A stretch of DNA of 64,000 nucleotides from Sipunculus nudus (lineage: Eukaryota > Annelida > Sipuncula > Golfingiida > Sipunculidae). The DNA is taken from assembly GCA_026874595.1 (NCBI GenBank), contig CM049306.1, forward strand, positions 74,215,642-74,279,641, in the 5' to 3' direction. The translations under genes and the position numbers were made by a program. The notes beneath the pieces were generated by a model. It ran no database searches. It was not told where the DNA came from and saw only the letters and a program-made list of their open reading frames with translations. Below, in pieces: positions 38,263 through 50,132 of this stretch (its first letter is position 1; each line of letters starts with the position of its first letter).

Positions 38263-40252
38263 GTATGTTCAGCAAGTCTTGGTACTACATTATACCAGTT
38301 ATGTAGTCTGTTCACCAACTTGTCTCCACCTTGTCTTTCTTCCATATCTTCAATCATGCATGCATATATTCTTAGACCGTATCTGCATTAGCAAATAATC
38401 TGGATCGTGAATCAGTTTACTAGTGGTGGGAGTTGGTTCCTTTTTCATAATTGATCATCGGTTTTTGCAAACTGATTGATGATCAATTTTTAATTGGTTC
38501 AGACAAACAAAAAGAAATATGCAATTTTCTTTGAATCTGTACTCTCCTAGCTCAGCCTGTATGTCTCAGTAATTTTACCTTATGAAAGGAAGTTTTTTCC
38601 TTCTTTATATTTTCCTCTTATTACTAAGATATGCTGTTCAAAGTTTCATTTTAATTAATTATAATAATCAAGAATTAAACCACTGTCCAGATCATCAACT
38701 TGCTGGCCCTCATGAATACTCCCGCCTATCAGTTTAACTTCACCACCAGCAAGGACTTTCATTATATAACAATTATGATGACTGCCGACATGCTTACAGG
38801 TTTCACAGGCCCGCCAGCAAAAATTACAGGCCCATATAATTTTGGGTAAACATTTTTAAAAAGTAATTGAAAGCTAAAAATATAATTACTCATGCGGCAG
38901 CAGCACCTGGCATCAGTTAAAAAGATTATTTCTAAAAGAATCTCGCAAAATTGGCATAGTCCTGGAGAATTATGGAGCATGTTAATGCCATATCGCCCCT
39001 ATTTTGCAATGAACATCTCGTTAGAAAACTCTCCGCTAATACTGCAGCTCTGTGCCAGTTCACAGAGGTTTAATAAGTCCTCCGTTCTCTCATCTACTGT
39101 GTCATACTCGGTTAGATACTGAGATTATTTGGGAAAACGACTCATTATATATATGAAGCAAGGAATGTTGTAAAAATTGAAGAATAATTTTTTACAATAA
39201 CATAAAGACATTCTGGAAGAAAAACAATCATGTGTATGATGCAATCGATAGTCGCCATTGGTAATTGAGTGCTTGAAAGTGGCAGCAGACCAACTTACTT
39301 TCGAAAAAACTCTATGATTGGCCCACCATTACAGTTTATCCTGTCGGCACGAGGCCACTAATCTACATTTGTTCGGTTTTCTGTAGTCTGTTTGAAAGGC
39401 GGTCTACAGTAGTTTGGTTCACTGTAGTCTGATTTACAGTAAATATGTTCCTATTGCAAATCAAATCCATGGCAAATCCGTTTCTAGTCTGCAAGAGGCC
39501 ATTTTTGCCTCCAGTTTAACCTAGTCCTTCCAGCAAAATTTGACTTTCAGCTACACTGTCAATCAGATTTACAAGGATTAACATCCGAATGTGGACAGCA
39601 AACTTGTTTTATTGAAAAAAAATGTAGGCTTTTTAAAGCAAATTGCAGTGTGGACTCAAAGCGTACTACTTTCAGACTAACATAAATCAGATCAGCAGTG
39701 TAGATACAGCCTTCAAATGATCCAAACCTTTGTTTTAAACCTGTATGTTGTTGATTTAGTATCTTCTTCTATTCCTGTCCTTTTATTCAAATTTCCTCTT
39801 TTCTTGAAGGAAATGTATTTAAAAGTCATGACTTTAACTAAACATTTTTCTACCAATGTTTGGAAAATGGTTAAAATAAATTAGCATTAAATTGATATCG
39901 CACAGATAAGTTCAGGCCATTTACCATATATTCTAGTGATTAATTTTCAATGAAGATTACCAAATATCTTTATTTGTAATGTCCCCATTCCCATGACTGT
40001 AAAATCTTTTAATAATAATAGCAGCAAGGAACCTCTGATTGTTTATTTGTATTCATGTGATAAAGAAAAATATATCAAAGGAATCAGTGAACATGCAACA
40101 GGTTCAGTTGTGGAAATCAGTGACTGTCAGTATATTTTATTTTGGGGGGGGGGGGGGGCATTTCTTACTTGATATAATACACATCAGTTCTCTCTCTCTC
40201 TCTATCTCTCTCTCTCTATATATATATGTGTGTGTGTGTGTTTTTGTTTCAG
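38263..40252 (+). other. intron with microsatellites before next exon
   Basis: Non-coding; a G run at about 40143-40158 and a compound (TC)n(TA)n(TG)n tract at 40191-40244 lie directly upstream of the acceptor TTTTTGTTTCAG, so a length-variable tract serves as part of the pyrimidine/branch-site region. Confidence 0.7.
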
Positions 40253-40783
40253 GGAAGAAAAACCATCATCAGGATCAGGTAAAACAGATATAACAGAGGG
40301 CCCAGTGCCCGCTGTCACAGCCCAGTCAACAGATACACTAAAACAGCAGTCAGAACACGGAGAGCAGCCAAACCAATCGGAGCCAGGGAAGGAGGAGGCA
40401 GAGACAAAGATGGAAGTAACTGATATAGAGCGGGCAGCGTCCCCGCCTCTCCCGGCCAGAGGATCTTATAACATAGACTTTGATCATCTGGATGATAATA
40501 TTAATCCGTTTCAGCCTCGCGTCAAAATGGGCTCCTCACCCCCTAGGGATACAGTTTTACCAAATAAGTTTGACGAGGAGCCTATAAAACCCACACAAGA
40601 CTTAGCATCTCCCAAAAACTCACCTGCAGAGTCACTCAAAACTGATAAACTGGATACCTGTGATAAACCGGAATTAATACAAAATAACAATGAAGGAGAA
40701 ACTACTGAACCTATAGAAAAAAATGAATCGGTCAACAGTATAGACCAAGAAAACCAACCTGAGACCAAGAAAACATCACCAAA
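40253..40783 (+). CDS. TACC: TACC exon 3: second SDP motif
   Basis: The acceptor is TTTGTTTCAG and the donor is CCAAA|GTAAGT. One base completes a Lys codon with the previous exon, and two bases are carried on. The ~177 residues are Ser/Pro/Glu-rich and contain RGSYNIDFDHLDDNINPF (40458-40511), a second copy of the SDP-type motif at 29773-29826. An SPP/SPR-type cluster (SSPPRD, SPKNSPAES) follows the motif, which would suit proline-directed kinases. The end is acidic (EGETTEPIEKNESV). The paired SDP motifs agree with vertebrate TACC1/2, which carry tandem ones. The short isoform contains only this copy. Confidence 0.9.
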
Positions 40784-41356
40784 GTAAGTACACAGTTTCT
40801 TACATACTATACAACTATATTTACACATACTTGTGCAGGTAAGAATGTCATTTCATGTTGTGTCACAGTGTGTTGTATGGGTTGTAAACTATATATTTTA
40901 ATTGATGGTGGTTGCACGCAACTGTTGTCACACAACTCCTCTGTTCCCACACCTTTTGAATGCTGGGCCATCTATCAGAAACAATGCCAGTGAACTCAAC
41001 CAATGTGAACATGGCCAGTTGGACATACATCCACGCAAATCACAAGAACTGGTAACACGCTAGTTGCATATAATCTTATGCGATATGCTTCTAGTGATTG
41101 CTTGGCTATAGTATGTGTACATCTAGTTGTGATGCTACTTGATTTTAGTTTAATATAACAAACACTCCAGATATCAGAAATGTAAATCATCTTGCGATCA
41201 GTTTGTATGGATGTGGCATGTATAACCGTACCCTACTGTTAAAATTGTATCACTGTCACTATCCAAAATGGATATTGATGATAATGGTGGATTTTGTAAA
41301 ATTTGCTGAGACTTTTCATATATTTTTATCTAGGGCCATGGTTTGATTAGTTAATT
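40784..41356 (+). other. intron, unique part
   Basis: Nothing recognised between the donor at 40784 and element E. Confidence 0.6.
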
Positions 41357-42510
41357 GTATCTGCCAAAACAAAGTTTTGCGGATACTACGTTTTTGACTG
41401 GGTTCCGTCGTCACTGCGGCCACCACGTTCGTTTCTGGAATAAAACTCTGAGACCACTGGACAGATTTTTCTGAAACTTTACATGAATGTCGGGTCATAT
41501 GTGAACTGGTGCCAAAATATTTTGCGTTGACCTCTGACGTTTCCTCTCTCCAGTGCTTCCATCTCTGGGACTGTTTTGACACATTAACCCACATATCTTC
41601 GGACTTGTTTGACCAATCAAGAAAAAAATTTTGCACAAATGTAGCCCTTGCATAGCTTTATAACATACAAAAAAAATGGTGACGCCACCTGCAACCATTT
41701 TTGCACAGTGTCCATTTGTTCATCTGCCTTGGGATAAAATCTATCATATCTCTGCAGTGAATGGACTTATCCACCTGAAATTTTGCATGTGTATTCATTC
41801 TTGATAGCTTTCTTGATTTAATGGTAGGTGGTGCCATCTACATTCACGTCAGGTTGCAGACATCCAGGCTTATATTTCAGGACTGGTTTGATGTATGCTC
41901 CTGAAATTTTGCATGTGGATAGATCTCACTTAGCTCTTTATCCATATGCAAAACTGGTGGTGCCACCTGCAACCATTTTTTGCACAGGGTCCGTCCTTGT
42001 CTGCCTTCGGACAAAATTACTCAAATCTCGGCAGTGGTTTGACTTATCTGCACAAAATGATGCATGTATATACATCTTGGATACCTTTCACGATTTTGTC
42101 GCAGGTCGCACCACCTTCTTTCACATTCAGACTCCAGACATCCATGCATAATATAACTCAGGACTGGTTTGGTTTATCCTCCTGAAAATTTGCATGTGTA
42201 TAATTCTTACTTAGCTCTTGATCATACACAAAACTGGTGGCGCAACCTGCAACCAATTTTGCACAGTGTCCATCTGTTTGTCTGCCATGGGATAAAATCA
42301 TTCATATCTCGGCAGTGGTATGACTTATCTGCCTAAAATTTTGCAATTGTGTACAACTTAGATAACTTTTTGGATTATGTGGCAGGTGGCGCCACCTACA
42401 TACACATTTCGGCTGCAGACGTCCATGATAATGCAACACACCTCTTTATTTCCCCTTGCCACTCAATCCATGCCTCACTTCACCCGTCCCACTCTGGTTT
42501 CGGCAGATAC
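41357..42510. mobile_element. tandem-array element E with GTATCTGCC termini
   Basis: GTATCTGCCAAAAC at 41357-41370 is matched in reverse complement by GTTTCGGCAGATAC at 42497-42510 (one change). The left end itself folds (GTATCTGCCAAAAC-AAA-GTTTTGCGGATAC, 41357-41386), as does the left end of element A, which shares the GTATC...ACAAAGT...GGATACTA layout. The interior has about three units of ~280 bases containing palindrome variants, including an exact AGGTGGCGCCACCT at 42384-42397. The last ~80 bases match the right part of element B. Confidence 0.65.
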
Positions 42511-42889
42511 ACGTTGTCGCTTTCCAACTACTTGTATTCTGGTTAATAGTGACTATTGCAGCCTTAAATGTTTTAGCCAATCAGAAGGCATTACTCGAGG
42601 TTTTAGATGAGCTAACCTTGGCAGTACCAACACAGGTTCACCAGGTGTTTATGAGACCACTAAACCTTTAACTGACAACCTTGTCTTTGCCCTGGAGCTG
42701 AACAGTCAATGGCAACATTCAAAAGAAAATATAAAATTAAGGTCACATACTGTATGAATCTTTGCCAATATCAGTGCCAGGATTGATGGTTTATGTTTAT
42801 GAGAAACTAAACTGCTACCACTGGTTTGCTTGTAAAATGATGATTGGTCTGTTTGATGGAAATGATTAGATACCCATATGTGGTAGCTA
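42511..42889 (+). other. intron, nothing recognised
   Basis: Short AT-rich stretch between element E and the ~355-base array. No motif or frame stands out. Confidence 0.5.
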
Positions 42890-44535
42890 TTTAACCCTTT
42901 ACTGTTCAGATTAGCCTGTGGATTGTCACACTCCTACTGTTCAGATTTATTTTGCATTTTTTCCACATTTTGACATGAATCTATATAAGAGACATTAACT
43001 CAGTAACCGTTAAAGGTATCTTTGTGAAATTTTCAGCTTTTACTGTCAGGTATATGTCCATCATGCTATTTTATTTATTTTCTACATACCTGGTTTGATA
43101 TGTATGTAGCTAAGGTATATACAGGTAAAAACAGGTAAATCTGTACTAACTGTATTTCCACTCACTGGTATATCACCAAAATGACCCCTTTCATCCTGTT
43201 CAGGTAACCCATTAACCATTTGATAAAAACAGGGAAATTTAAGGATTTTTTTTCACTCTAAGGTAATTATTAATTAAAGGTAAGAAAAAGGTAAATGATT
43301 TGGTTTAATACTGGAAAGGGAACCACCAACGAACCAGAATGTGCAAGTAAAATTGGATTTTTCTGTGGAAATCAAATATTTTTCACCTGAAAAGCTTGCT
43401 GACCCAAAGAGCACATTCTATGATTATTAACATATAACACATATGTTTACCTGTACAGGTAAGTAAAGGTAAATTATTTTTTTTTCTGAATATGTTAGCA
43501 AACACCTTGTTCATCAATATAGTTACTATAAATTAATACCTTCTCTATTTATGGACTGTATAATTCATTTTGATATAAGAACAGGTGCTTTTAATACAGT
43601 AATTAAGTTACCTATGTGAATAGTACCTTTGTTCTTCAACTGATCTAATTACCTGTGGCAGTGACAAAATCATGCTGAAAAGTGGCTGAGAAGAATATGG
43701 ATAAACAAGTGTCAACTGTGTAAAACCATTATATTTTGATTTTTCAGACATGTAAAACATAAATTGATAATTTTGGTTACGGTTACACATAAAAACATAC
43801 TCACCTGTACAGGTGAGTTCAGGTAAATACAGGTAAATTATTTTTTTCATGAAGTATATATTTTATACATGTAATAAGGGAGAAAAAAAAACATACAACT
43901 TAATTTTGAGTGCCATGTGTAAAATTTATGAATTATAGGTACTAACTGCACTATTTATTGGGTTACCTGAAATGATACCTTTGATCTTAAACAGATTTAA
44001 TTACCTTTGTAAGTACAGAATATAAAGACAACTTTTCATTTTAAAAGTGGAGAGGAAAATTTTGAAGGAGTTAAAACAATATGCAGAAGCTATCTTTTAA
44101 TTAACTGCACAGCGACGAGACTTGTGGATTTCAATTTTGCCAATTTCTACCTGTAAAAGTTTACTCACCTGCACAGGTAAGATCAGGTAAATAAAGGTAA
44201 ATTCTCATTTTTTTAATTTAAATTATATATTATACTTGTTATAAGGGACATTGCAATAAAAACTATTTACTTTGTTCCAATGTGCAAAATATATAATTTA
44301 TGGGTGTGAAATGCACTAATTATCTGGTTACCTGTAATATACCTTTTTATGTCAAATTAATATATATTTACATGTGCAGGCAAAAACAAATCGCCGACTG
44401 ATTTTAAAATAAAATCTGGAAAAATGTGTCTACCCTGTTTGTTAACATTTCATGCAATAATAAAATTGCTGTTTAGTTGGTCTGTCGCGTTTATCTGCAC
44501 AGGTAAAAATCCAGGTGCGACAGGTAAACAGGTGT
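42890..44535. repeat. ~355-bp tandem array with ACCTGTACAGGT palindromes
   Basis: About five diverged units repeat at ~350-365 bases. Each has a core of CACCTG(T/C)ACAGGT(G/A) followed by several AGGTAAAT copies: cores at about 43091 (degenerate), 43449, 43802, 44166 and 44494. Shared flanking text includes CTATTTAT..GGTTACCTG and ATACCTTTGATCTTAAACAG. The core is two facing E-box half-palindromes (CACCTG/CAGGTG), and AGGTAAGT at 43457 is a perfect 5' splice-site match. There is no coding capacity. Confidence 0.75.
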
Positions 44536-45013
44536 GCACTTGGTTCGATCAACGATTAGCCTAAATAAACGTTGATATATCCAAATCTTTCCCATTCGAA
44601 ACAGTGCGATGGTACTAAAATTTGAAATAGAAAATCAAAACCAAAATGTCTTACACTTGTGAAAACTCTTGTTTTCTTAATTGAGGGTATCCATGCAATT
44701 TCTTTTGTAGTACCCGCCCCCGCGGCTGACGGTGATTGAGCGATAATGAGTGAATTTAGCAATATGTAGCACACAAGGTACATTAACGAGGCGGTTTTCC
44801 AGACTTTAGTTGCAGAATTATCCTATCTAGTCAATATAACGGAAAAATAAAAATAAATAAAACATTTACTGGACAATTAAGATGCAAGACGACACGTCTG
44901 TTTGGGTTTTTTTTCCTGAACGGTCCAATTTTACCGCGTCATCCCTCGGCCAGCGGTGACGCACTGACGCTGTAAACTTTTCTCACCCAATCGTATCTAC
45001 TTTTACATCGGCA

Positions 45014-45104
45014 AGGTTCACGTGACTGGGTCTGGCGTGTTTATTTTGTAAAGTCTTTTAAATGGACATGGTTCACGTGACTGAGTCTGGCGTGTTTATT
45101 ATAA
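45014..45104. repeat. two-copy direct repeat around TCACGTGAC
   Basis: GGTTCACGTGACTG(G/A)GTCTGGCGTG occurs twice, about 53 bases apart. TCACGTGAC is a palindromic E-box of the type bound by USF/MITF/TFEB-class bHLH-ZIP factors. The duplication of the whole site and its flank is exact apart from one base. Confidence 0.8.
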
Positions 45105-45159
45105 GAAGCGTCATGAGATGCTGTGCCGACTGGCGGTCGAATTATTCTTTTTTTTTTGT

Positions 45160-45258
45160 GGGGGTGGTGGTGGGGGGGGGGGGGGGGGGGGAGTTACCTG
45201 GAAACATCCTCTCACGTCATGCAAGAGTTACCTGGAAACATCCTCTCACGTCATGCAA
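45160..45258. repeat. poly-G tract and 34-bp tandem duplication
   Basis: A G-rich run (about 45160-45191) is followed by two perfect 34-base copies, 45191-45224 and 45225-45258, each containing TTACCTGGAAACATCC and CTCACGTCATGC. Confidence 0.95.
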
Positions 45259-47939
45259 TATGTATGCATTAGAATCGATTTTTTTCCCGCAGGGATCAGA
45301 AACAATGAGAACACTGGTAGTACTAGTGGAACAATAATTTATTACATATATAATAAATAGGCCTATGCACATTAATGTAAACAAATCGTTATTAACAAGA
45401 ATATAAAATAACGGAAAATCAATATTTTTTATTGTTGGAAAGGTGTTTTTAAAATGTGCTATTGGGGATAATGCACATAATACCAAAGTTTATAAACGTG
45501 GGAAAACGATACTAAACTGTGAAGTAACACCAAAGAAACATGTTTTCACAGTACATTTTAATGTAGGTTATGTTATTCAAATATATAGGCCTACGTAAGT
45601 CCAACAATGCTTATTAAAATCATGCCTAGTTACTATGATTTCATAGCAGTACATTCTGGTATCTTAGAGGACAATTGCATGTAGGCCTACATATCTTCAT
45701 GCACTTACTTATCCAGGTCTTCAATTTGCACTTTATTTCAGTGACATTTAAATGAAGCATAATTACGTCATATGAAATTAATATAAAATGGAAATATAAT
45801 ATATAATTACATTTATTCAATTCAACTTCACTTGAAGAAAAGTAGAAAATTTATTTAATAATTTTGAGATGCACATGCAATTCCTTGGTTAACTAGCTGT
45901 ATACACGAGACCTAACTTCAAATCATTTAGCTAATCTGGTAACCTCCGTATGCAACTTTGTACATTTAAGCCCTCATATAGTCAGAAATCATGCACTGCT
46001 GATAAAACTTCAGCTTCAGCAGGAAAGCATGCGGTCTCCCCAGGCTGCAAGGTGGTGATTTCACGGAGAGGCAGAGTTCCAGTTAATTATAAAACAATAT
46101 GCAGCAACAATTCAATAATTCTTAAGAAGCACCTGGAATGTTCCAAAAACTTCTAATAAGTTATGATCTCTTGGGTGTTTGTTTATTTATTTATTTTGTA
46201 TTCACCAGTTCCGTCAGCTGTACAGACGCGGACCATGACCTACACCTGGCAATTATACATGTCGTTCGGTTCCCGAACATTGTAAATGATGTCATTATCC
46301 TTTGATGATTAATGTTATAGATGCCAATTTAAAGTAGTAATTTTCACTCCGAATCCCCGTCTGGTTGGCCACATGTTGTGTGCTGTCTTTCCGCTAAAAT
46401 CTTCTGTGTGATAGGAAAATTTCCTTGTGCTAATAAAACTGTCAATCAAACGTGAAAATGACAAGGTCGGTGGGTAAAAATAGAAGCCGACACCCTGTGG
46501 TATTTTAGGTCTTCGAAAGGGGCAAGTTTGAGACAAAGCCATCAAACATTTTGCAATATAGATATATTTGTATACCTGCGTCTTTTAAATCTTATTGTAC
46601 AGCAATGTAAAGGTACAATTAGATTTCAGTCTAATTTGTCCACCTGCATGGTTTCTCGATCGTCATTTTGAATACACCATGCGCATGCATATCGAAAGTC
46701 CGCATCTTTGGTCTTAATATTTTACTTTCACTGTGTCACCGTCACTATATATATATACGCTATAGCTTCTAATTTAAGATTGGCGAATGCATTTTATTCA
46801 TTTTCTTGCATGTATCATGACTGAGACTGACTCCGCCGTATGACTTTAAAGGATTATCATGACCACGACACATTTTCCATATTTAATCCCTGGGCCATGC
46901 ATGCAAGCGTTGACTGGGTTTTGAGAGCGATATCAATATAAAGCGGCGTTTATACCGGGTGCACGTACGGTATATGCGATATATATGCAGTCTGCGGTAT
47001 GTTATGTATTTTTTATGAATATAGGCGGCGAATGAACCCGATTTGAGAAACTTTCATGGATGAAATATAAAAAGGAGTTATAAGTTCTGGTATTAGTGAT
47101 CAGATTTTATGTTTAAAAGGTACACACATTTATAACTGTTCCTTACAACAATGAATAGCCTGTTATAGGCAAACGTATTACAAAAAAAAATTATTTACTT
47201 CAATTCATAATATAATAGGTTATATTTTTTAAATTTAGTTTGCTATGTGCCATATATATTTAAGGATGTTTTGCAGCTCCGCCGAAAATCTGTTTCACTG
47301 GCAGTGACAACTACTGGTGCTTTTTTCAATCACTAATGACAATTATAATACGCACATAGGCCTATATATATACACACACACACAAAAGCGCGCACACGTG
47401 CACGTACACATGTAGCCTATACATATACAGGAAGTACTACACATATAAAAATTTGTAAAATCTGTTCAGTATGTGTTAAAACCGTATTAATACATATTTG
47501 TTCAAGCGTATAAGTCACTTACTGTCTTGTTTTACATATTCAAGGATCTGGGTGTATAGGCGTACAGTTCGATCCACGTACGTCGTAAAATAATTACTTC
47601 ATTATTTCATGGAGTATAAAGTTATCTTTATATTTTACACTGGAAAATTAACTATATCCATATAATATCTGGCTGTTTCTAATTTAAGACGGTATTAATT
47701 TTATTTTCAATCCAAAAAGCCTCTTAGAATGATTGACAGTTCTTGTGCACGGCCGATTGTGCCCGATTACGATTGTACATAGAATGTTTGGCACAGAAAT
47801 GATCACTAGTAAACAATCAGACATCACATATATATACGACATGATATATGACAGTATCTTCCATTTTTAGTTAAGAAAATATGTTAATATTTAAAATAAA
47901 TACTCATTTTATTATATGATATCGGTTAAAAATGGTTTT

Positions 47940-48245
47940 CAAGTGCCAGTACATGACACAGTAAGGAGGTCACGCAGATCACGTGCGTGGTGTCTGTCAG
48001 ACGCGTCAGTCAGTCGGACGGCGATCATTGGTCACAAGTTAAACCAATAAAAAAGGGGATAATATATGATCTTGGAAATGTTTAACGGAAGTTAAATCTG
48101 TAAACACACTGCACTTGATTTTGTCACCAGGATTGATTGCCAACATTTGGTAATTTACCGATTTCTGATGAATTTAGCGTAGGTGTCTGATTTTACTCTC
48201 GCAGCCGACATGTTACCAGGGCCCACGTAACAAGGCCACGTGAGT
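47940..48245 (+). promoter_or_regulatory. candidate internal promoter and alternative first exon
   Basis: CG-rich sequence with CACGTG, CCACGTGAGTG, an inverted CCAAT (ATTGG, about 48026) and CCAAT (about 48043). An ATG at 48210 reads five codons and then reaches a GT (48227) with two bases carried over, the exact phase needed to join exon 50051. The alternative donor CCAC|GTGAGT at 48240 would instead give a short upstream frame and leave Met at 50088 of exon 50051 as a possible start. Either would make a short TACC form lacking both SDP motifs. This is speculative. Confidence 0.25.
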
Positions 48246-48426
48246 GAAAGTCAATCATTTTTATATTTTTTCCAACAAGTCTGCGTTCGCGCCAGTTTGG
48301 ATCTTGGTCACATGTTAGAACAACACTTGACGTTTTTCTCTTTCATTTAAGTACAAATATGATGGATGACAATAAACATTTCACCCCCAAAACTTGCCCC
48401 AATTACGGGTATGTAAAATGGGCTTT

Positions 48427-48492
48427 AGCGCGCCCGGGCGGGCGTTTTTGAACACCAGGCCCGTGACAAACCGCGCGCCCTGGCGGGCGTTA
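48427..48492. repeat. GC-rich two-copy repeat
   Basis: GCGCGCCC followed by GG or TG and then GCGGGCGTT occurs twice, about 46 bases apart, in otherwise AT-rich DNA. Confidence 0.6.
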
Positions 48493-48500
48493 TTGGAGTT

Positions 48501-50050
48501 TAAAGCCTTAATGTTTCCCAAAATACTTTTATTGCTCACACACGGCATCTGCAGCCTCTGAATTTGATGAAAGGTCTTTATATAGATAACTTTTAGCAGT
48601 TCTATTAGCAAGAAAAAAACAGAATTTATTCAATATTTGTGGAGACAGAAATTTTTCGTTAAGGCCCTTTTGTTAGAGCTCTGTATATGGATATTAATAT
48701 ACTTTGCAGGGGTCTGTGTTGCACAGATCTATTGACCATTCAGCTTGCATTATTCATTGTACTACATTAAATGTCGTCTGGATTATCATGGTTTGGTCTA
48801 TAGACTGAGATCTGAAGTTGTGAAATAGATTAGTTGGGGATAATCCAGATTACATGTATATGGCTCTAATCTCATTTCAGTTAAAATCCATTATTGAAAT
48901 TCACATTGATATAAGCCAATTTTCCACTGGGCCAGGGGATCATACAGGGTGCAAAAATGGAAATATTAGCTGATCCATAAAAGTATTGATGGGTAGGCGT
49001 GATTTCACAACTGTTATAGGAATGCTTGTGAATCATTTTTGCACAGTGCAGATAATTAGAGGATTTGCTGGGAGAATGAACCTGATTATTTCAGTCGAAA
49101 CCTAGATCAACTGCTCCAAATACAACCTGCATGTTCAAATTTTTTTTGTGTTTGAATTTAATTATGATTTACATTGCACTGACCAGTGTCATTAAGTGCA
49201 TATGACAGTTTTCCCCAGTGTAATTTCTAAAATTTAATTATGATATACAATTGCAATCACCATATACACTTGATGTATATGACAATAGTGTTCCATGGTC
49301 ATTTCGCAGAAATTAAATATAATTTCCTTAGGCATTAAAATCACTAGTTACTCCAGTAACAAATGTTAAATACTGTAAAGATGCTTGACTAAAATGTGAA
49401 TCTAAGTGCTACTTCCAATTCACTACTGTCAGAGCAAATACTAAGTCCAAATTAAAGCCTTATGCTTAGATTCCATGTGCACAGAATGCAGATCTGGCAT
49501 TCGGATAGTAGCAACAGGTTGTGACAATAGTCACCATTTATAACTGATTAGTTTGATATATAAAAACTGAAAAGGCTCATTCAGGTGCAAGTATAATATT
49601 ATGGATATCTGTGTATGTGTGCAAATAAGTTCAAAGTGTTCATGAATGGTAATTATTTTCTACACTTTTAATAAACAACAACTCACCAAACTAACCCCAG
49701 GTATTTCAGGTTCACATGTTTTGAATACAAATGTTCAATCTGAAGGATTTTTTGGGACATATATGCAAATCACTAAGAGTCAGTTTGAACCCCAGCATTA
49801 CATGTCGTAACATGTAATATTTAAGTCATATAATAGTCAAAATGTACAGTCAGATAATACATAATGCCTGATGGACTGATAATGATATACATATATTTAA
49901 GTTTCTTATTTGTGTGAAAGCCTGGTCACATTTTAGCGTGGTCTCAGGTTTTACACTGTAACAGGCAATTTGTTTTGTGATTGTAATGAAGTAATGCTAG
50001 TACTAGGGTAGTTTGGCCTACATTTTGAATCAGTATTATTTTTCTTCAAG
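48501..50050 (+). other. intron, nothing recognised
   Basis: AT-rich, CpG-poor DNA ending in the acceptor ATTATTTTTCTTCAAG. Confidence 0.6.
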
Positions 50051-50132
50051 GAAAAAGGCACCAGCTTTGAAAAAACCAGGGTTTATGAAGAAAAAGGTAC
50101 CACGTCGACCACCGCCATCATGGGGAAATAAG
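50051..50132 (+). CDS. TACC: TACC exon 4: basic Lys/Pro-rich segment
   Basis: 82 bases between the acceptor TTTTTCTTCAAG and the donor AAG|GTAATG. One base completes a Lys codon, and 27 codons follow, ending in phase 0. The peptide is strongly basic (KKAPALKKPGFMKKKVPRRPPPSWGNK-type, no acidic residue). Vertebrate TACC proteins also carry Lys/Pro-rich segments between the SDP repeats and the coiled coil that can act as nuclear localisation or microtubule-contact sequences; that role is inferred. Its shortness and exact phase fit give good support. Confidence 0.8.

Larger units (their letters stand above)
44536..48500. other. CpG-rich block inside the intron
   Basis: CG dinucleotides are clearly more frequent here than in the flanking introns (for example 44940-45130, 46650-47060 and 47940-48500). 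In invertebrates with gene-body methylation, CpG loss marks methylated DNA, so this block may be unmethylated and regulatory. It has no long reading frame that I recognise. It contains two local duplications and a possible promoter, listed separately. Confidence 0.45.

Noticed and set aside
44530-44560. GGTTCGATC resembling a tRNA B box
   Set aside because: No matching A box or foldable cloverleaf upstream. Other TTCGATC matches (about 40 and 47570) also fail.
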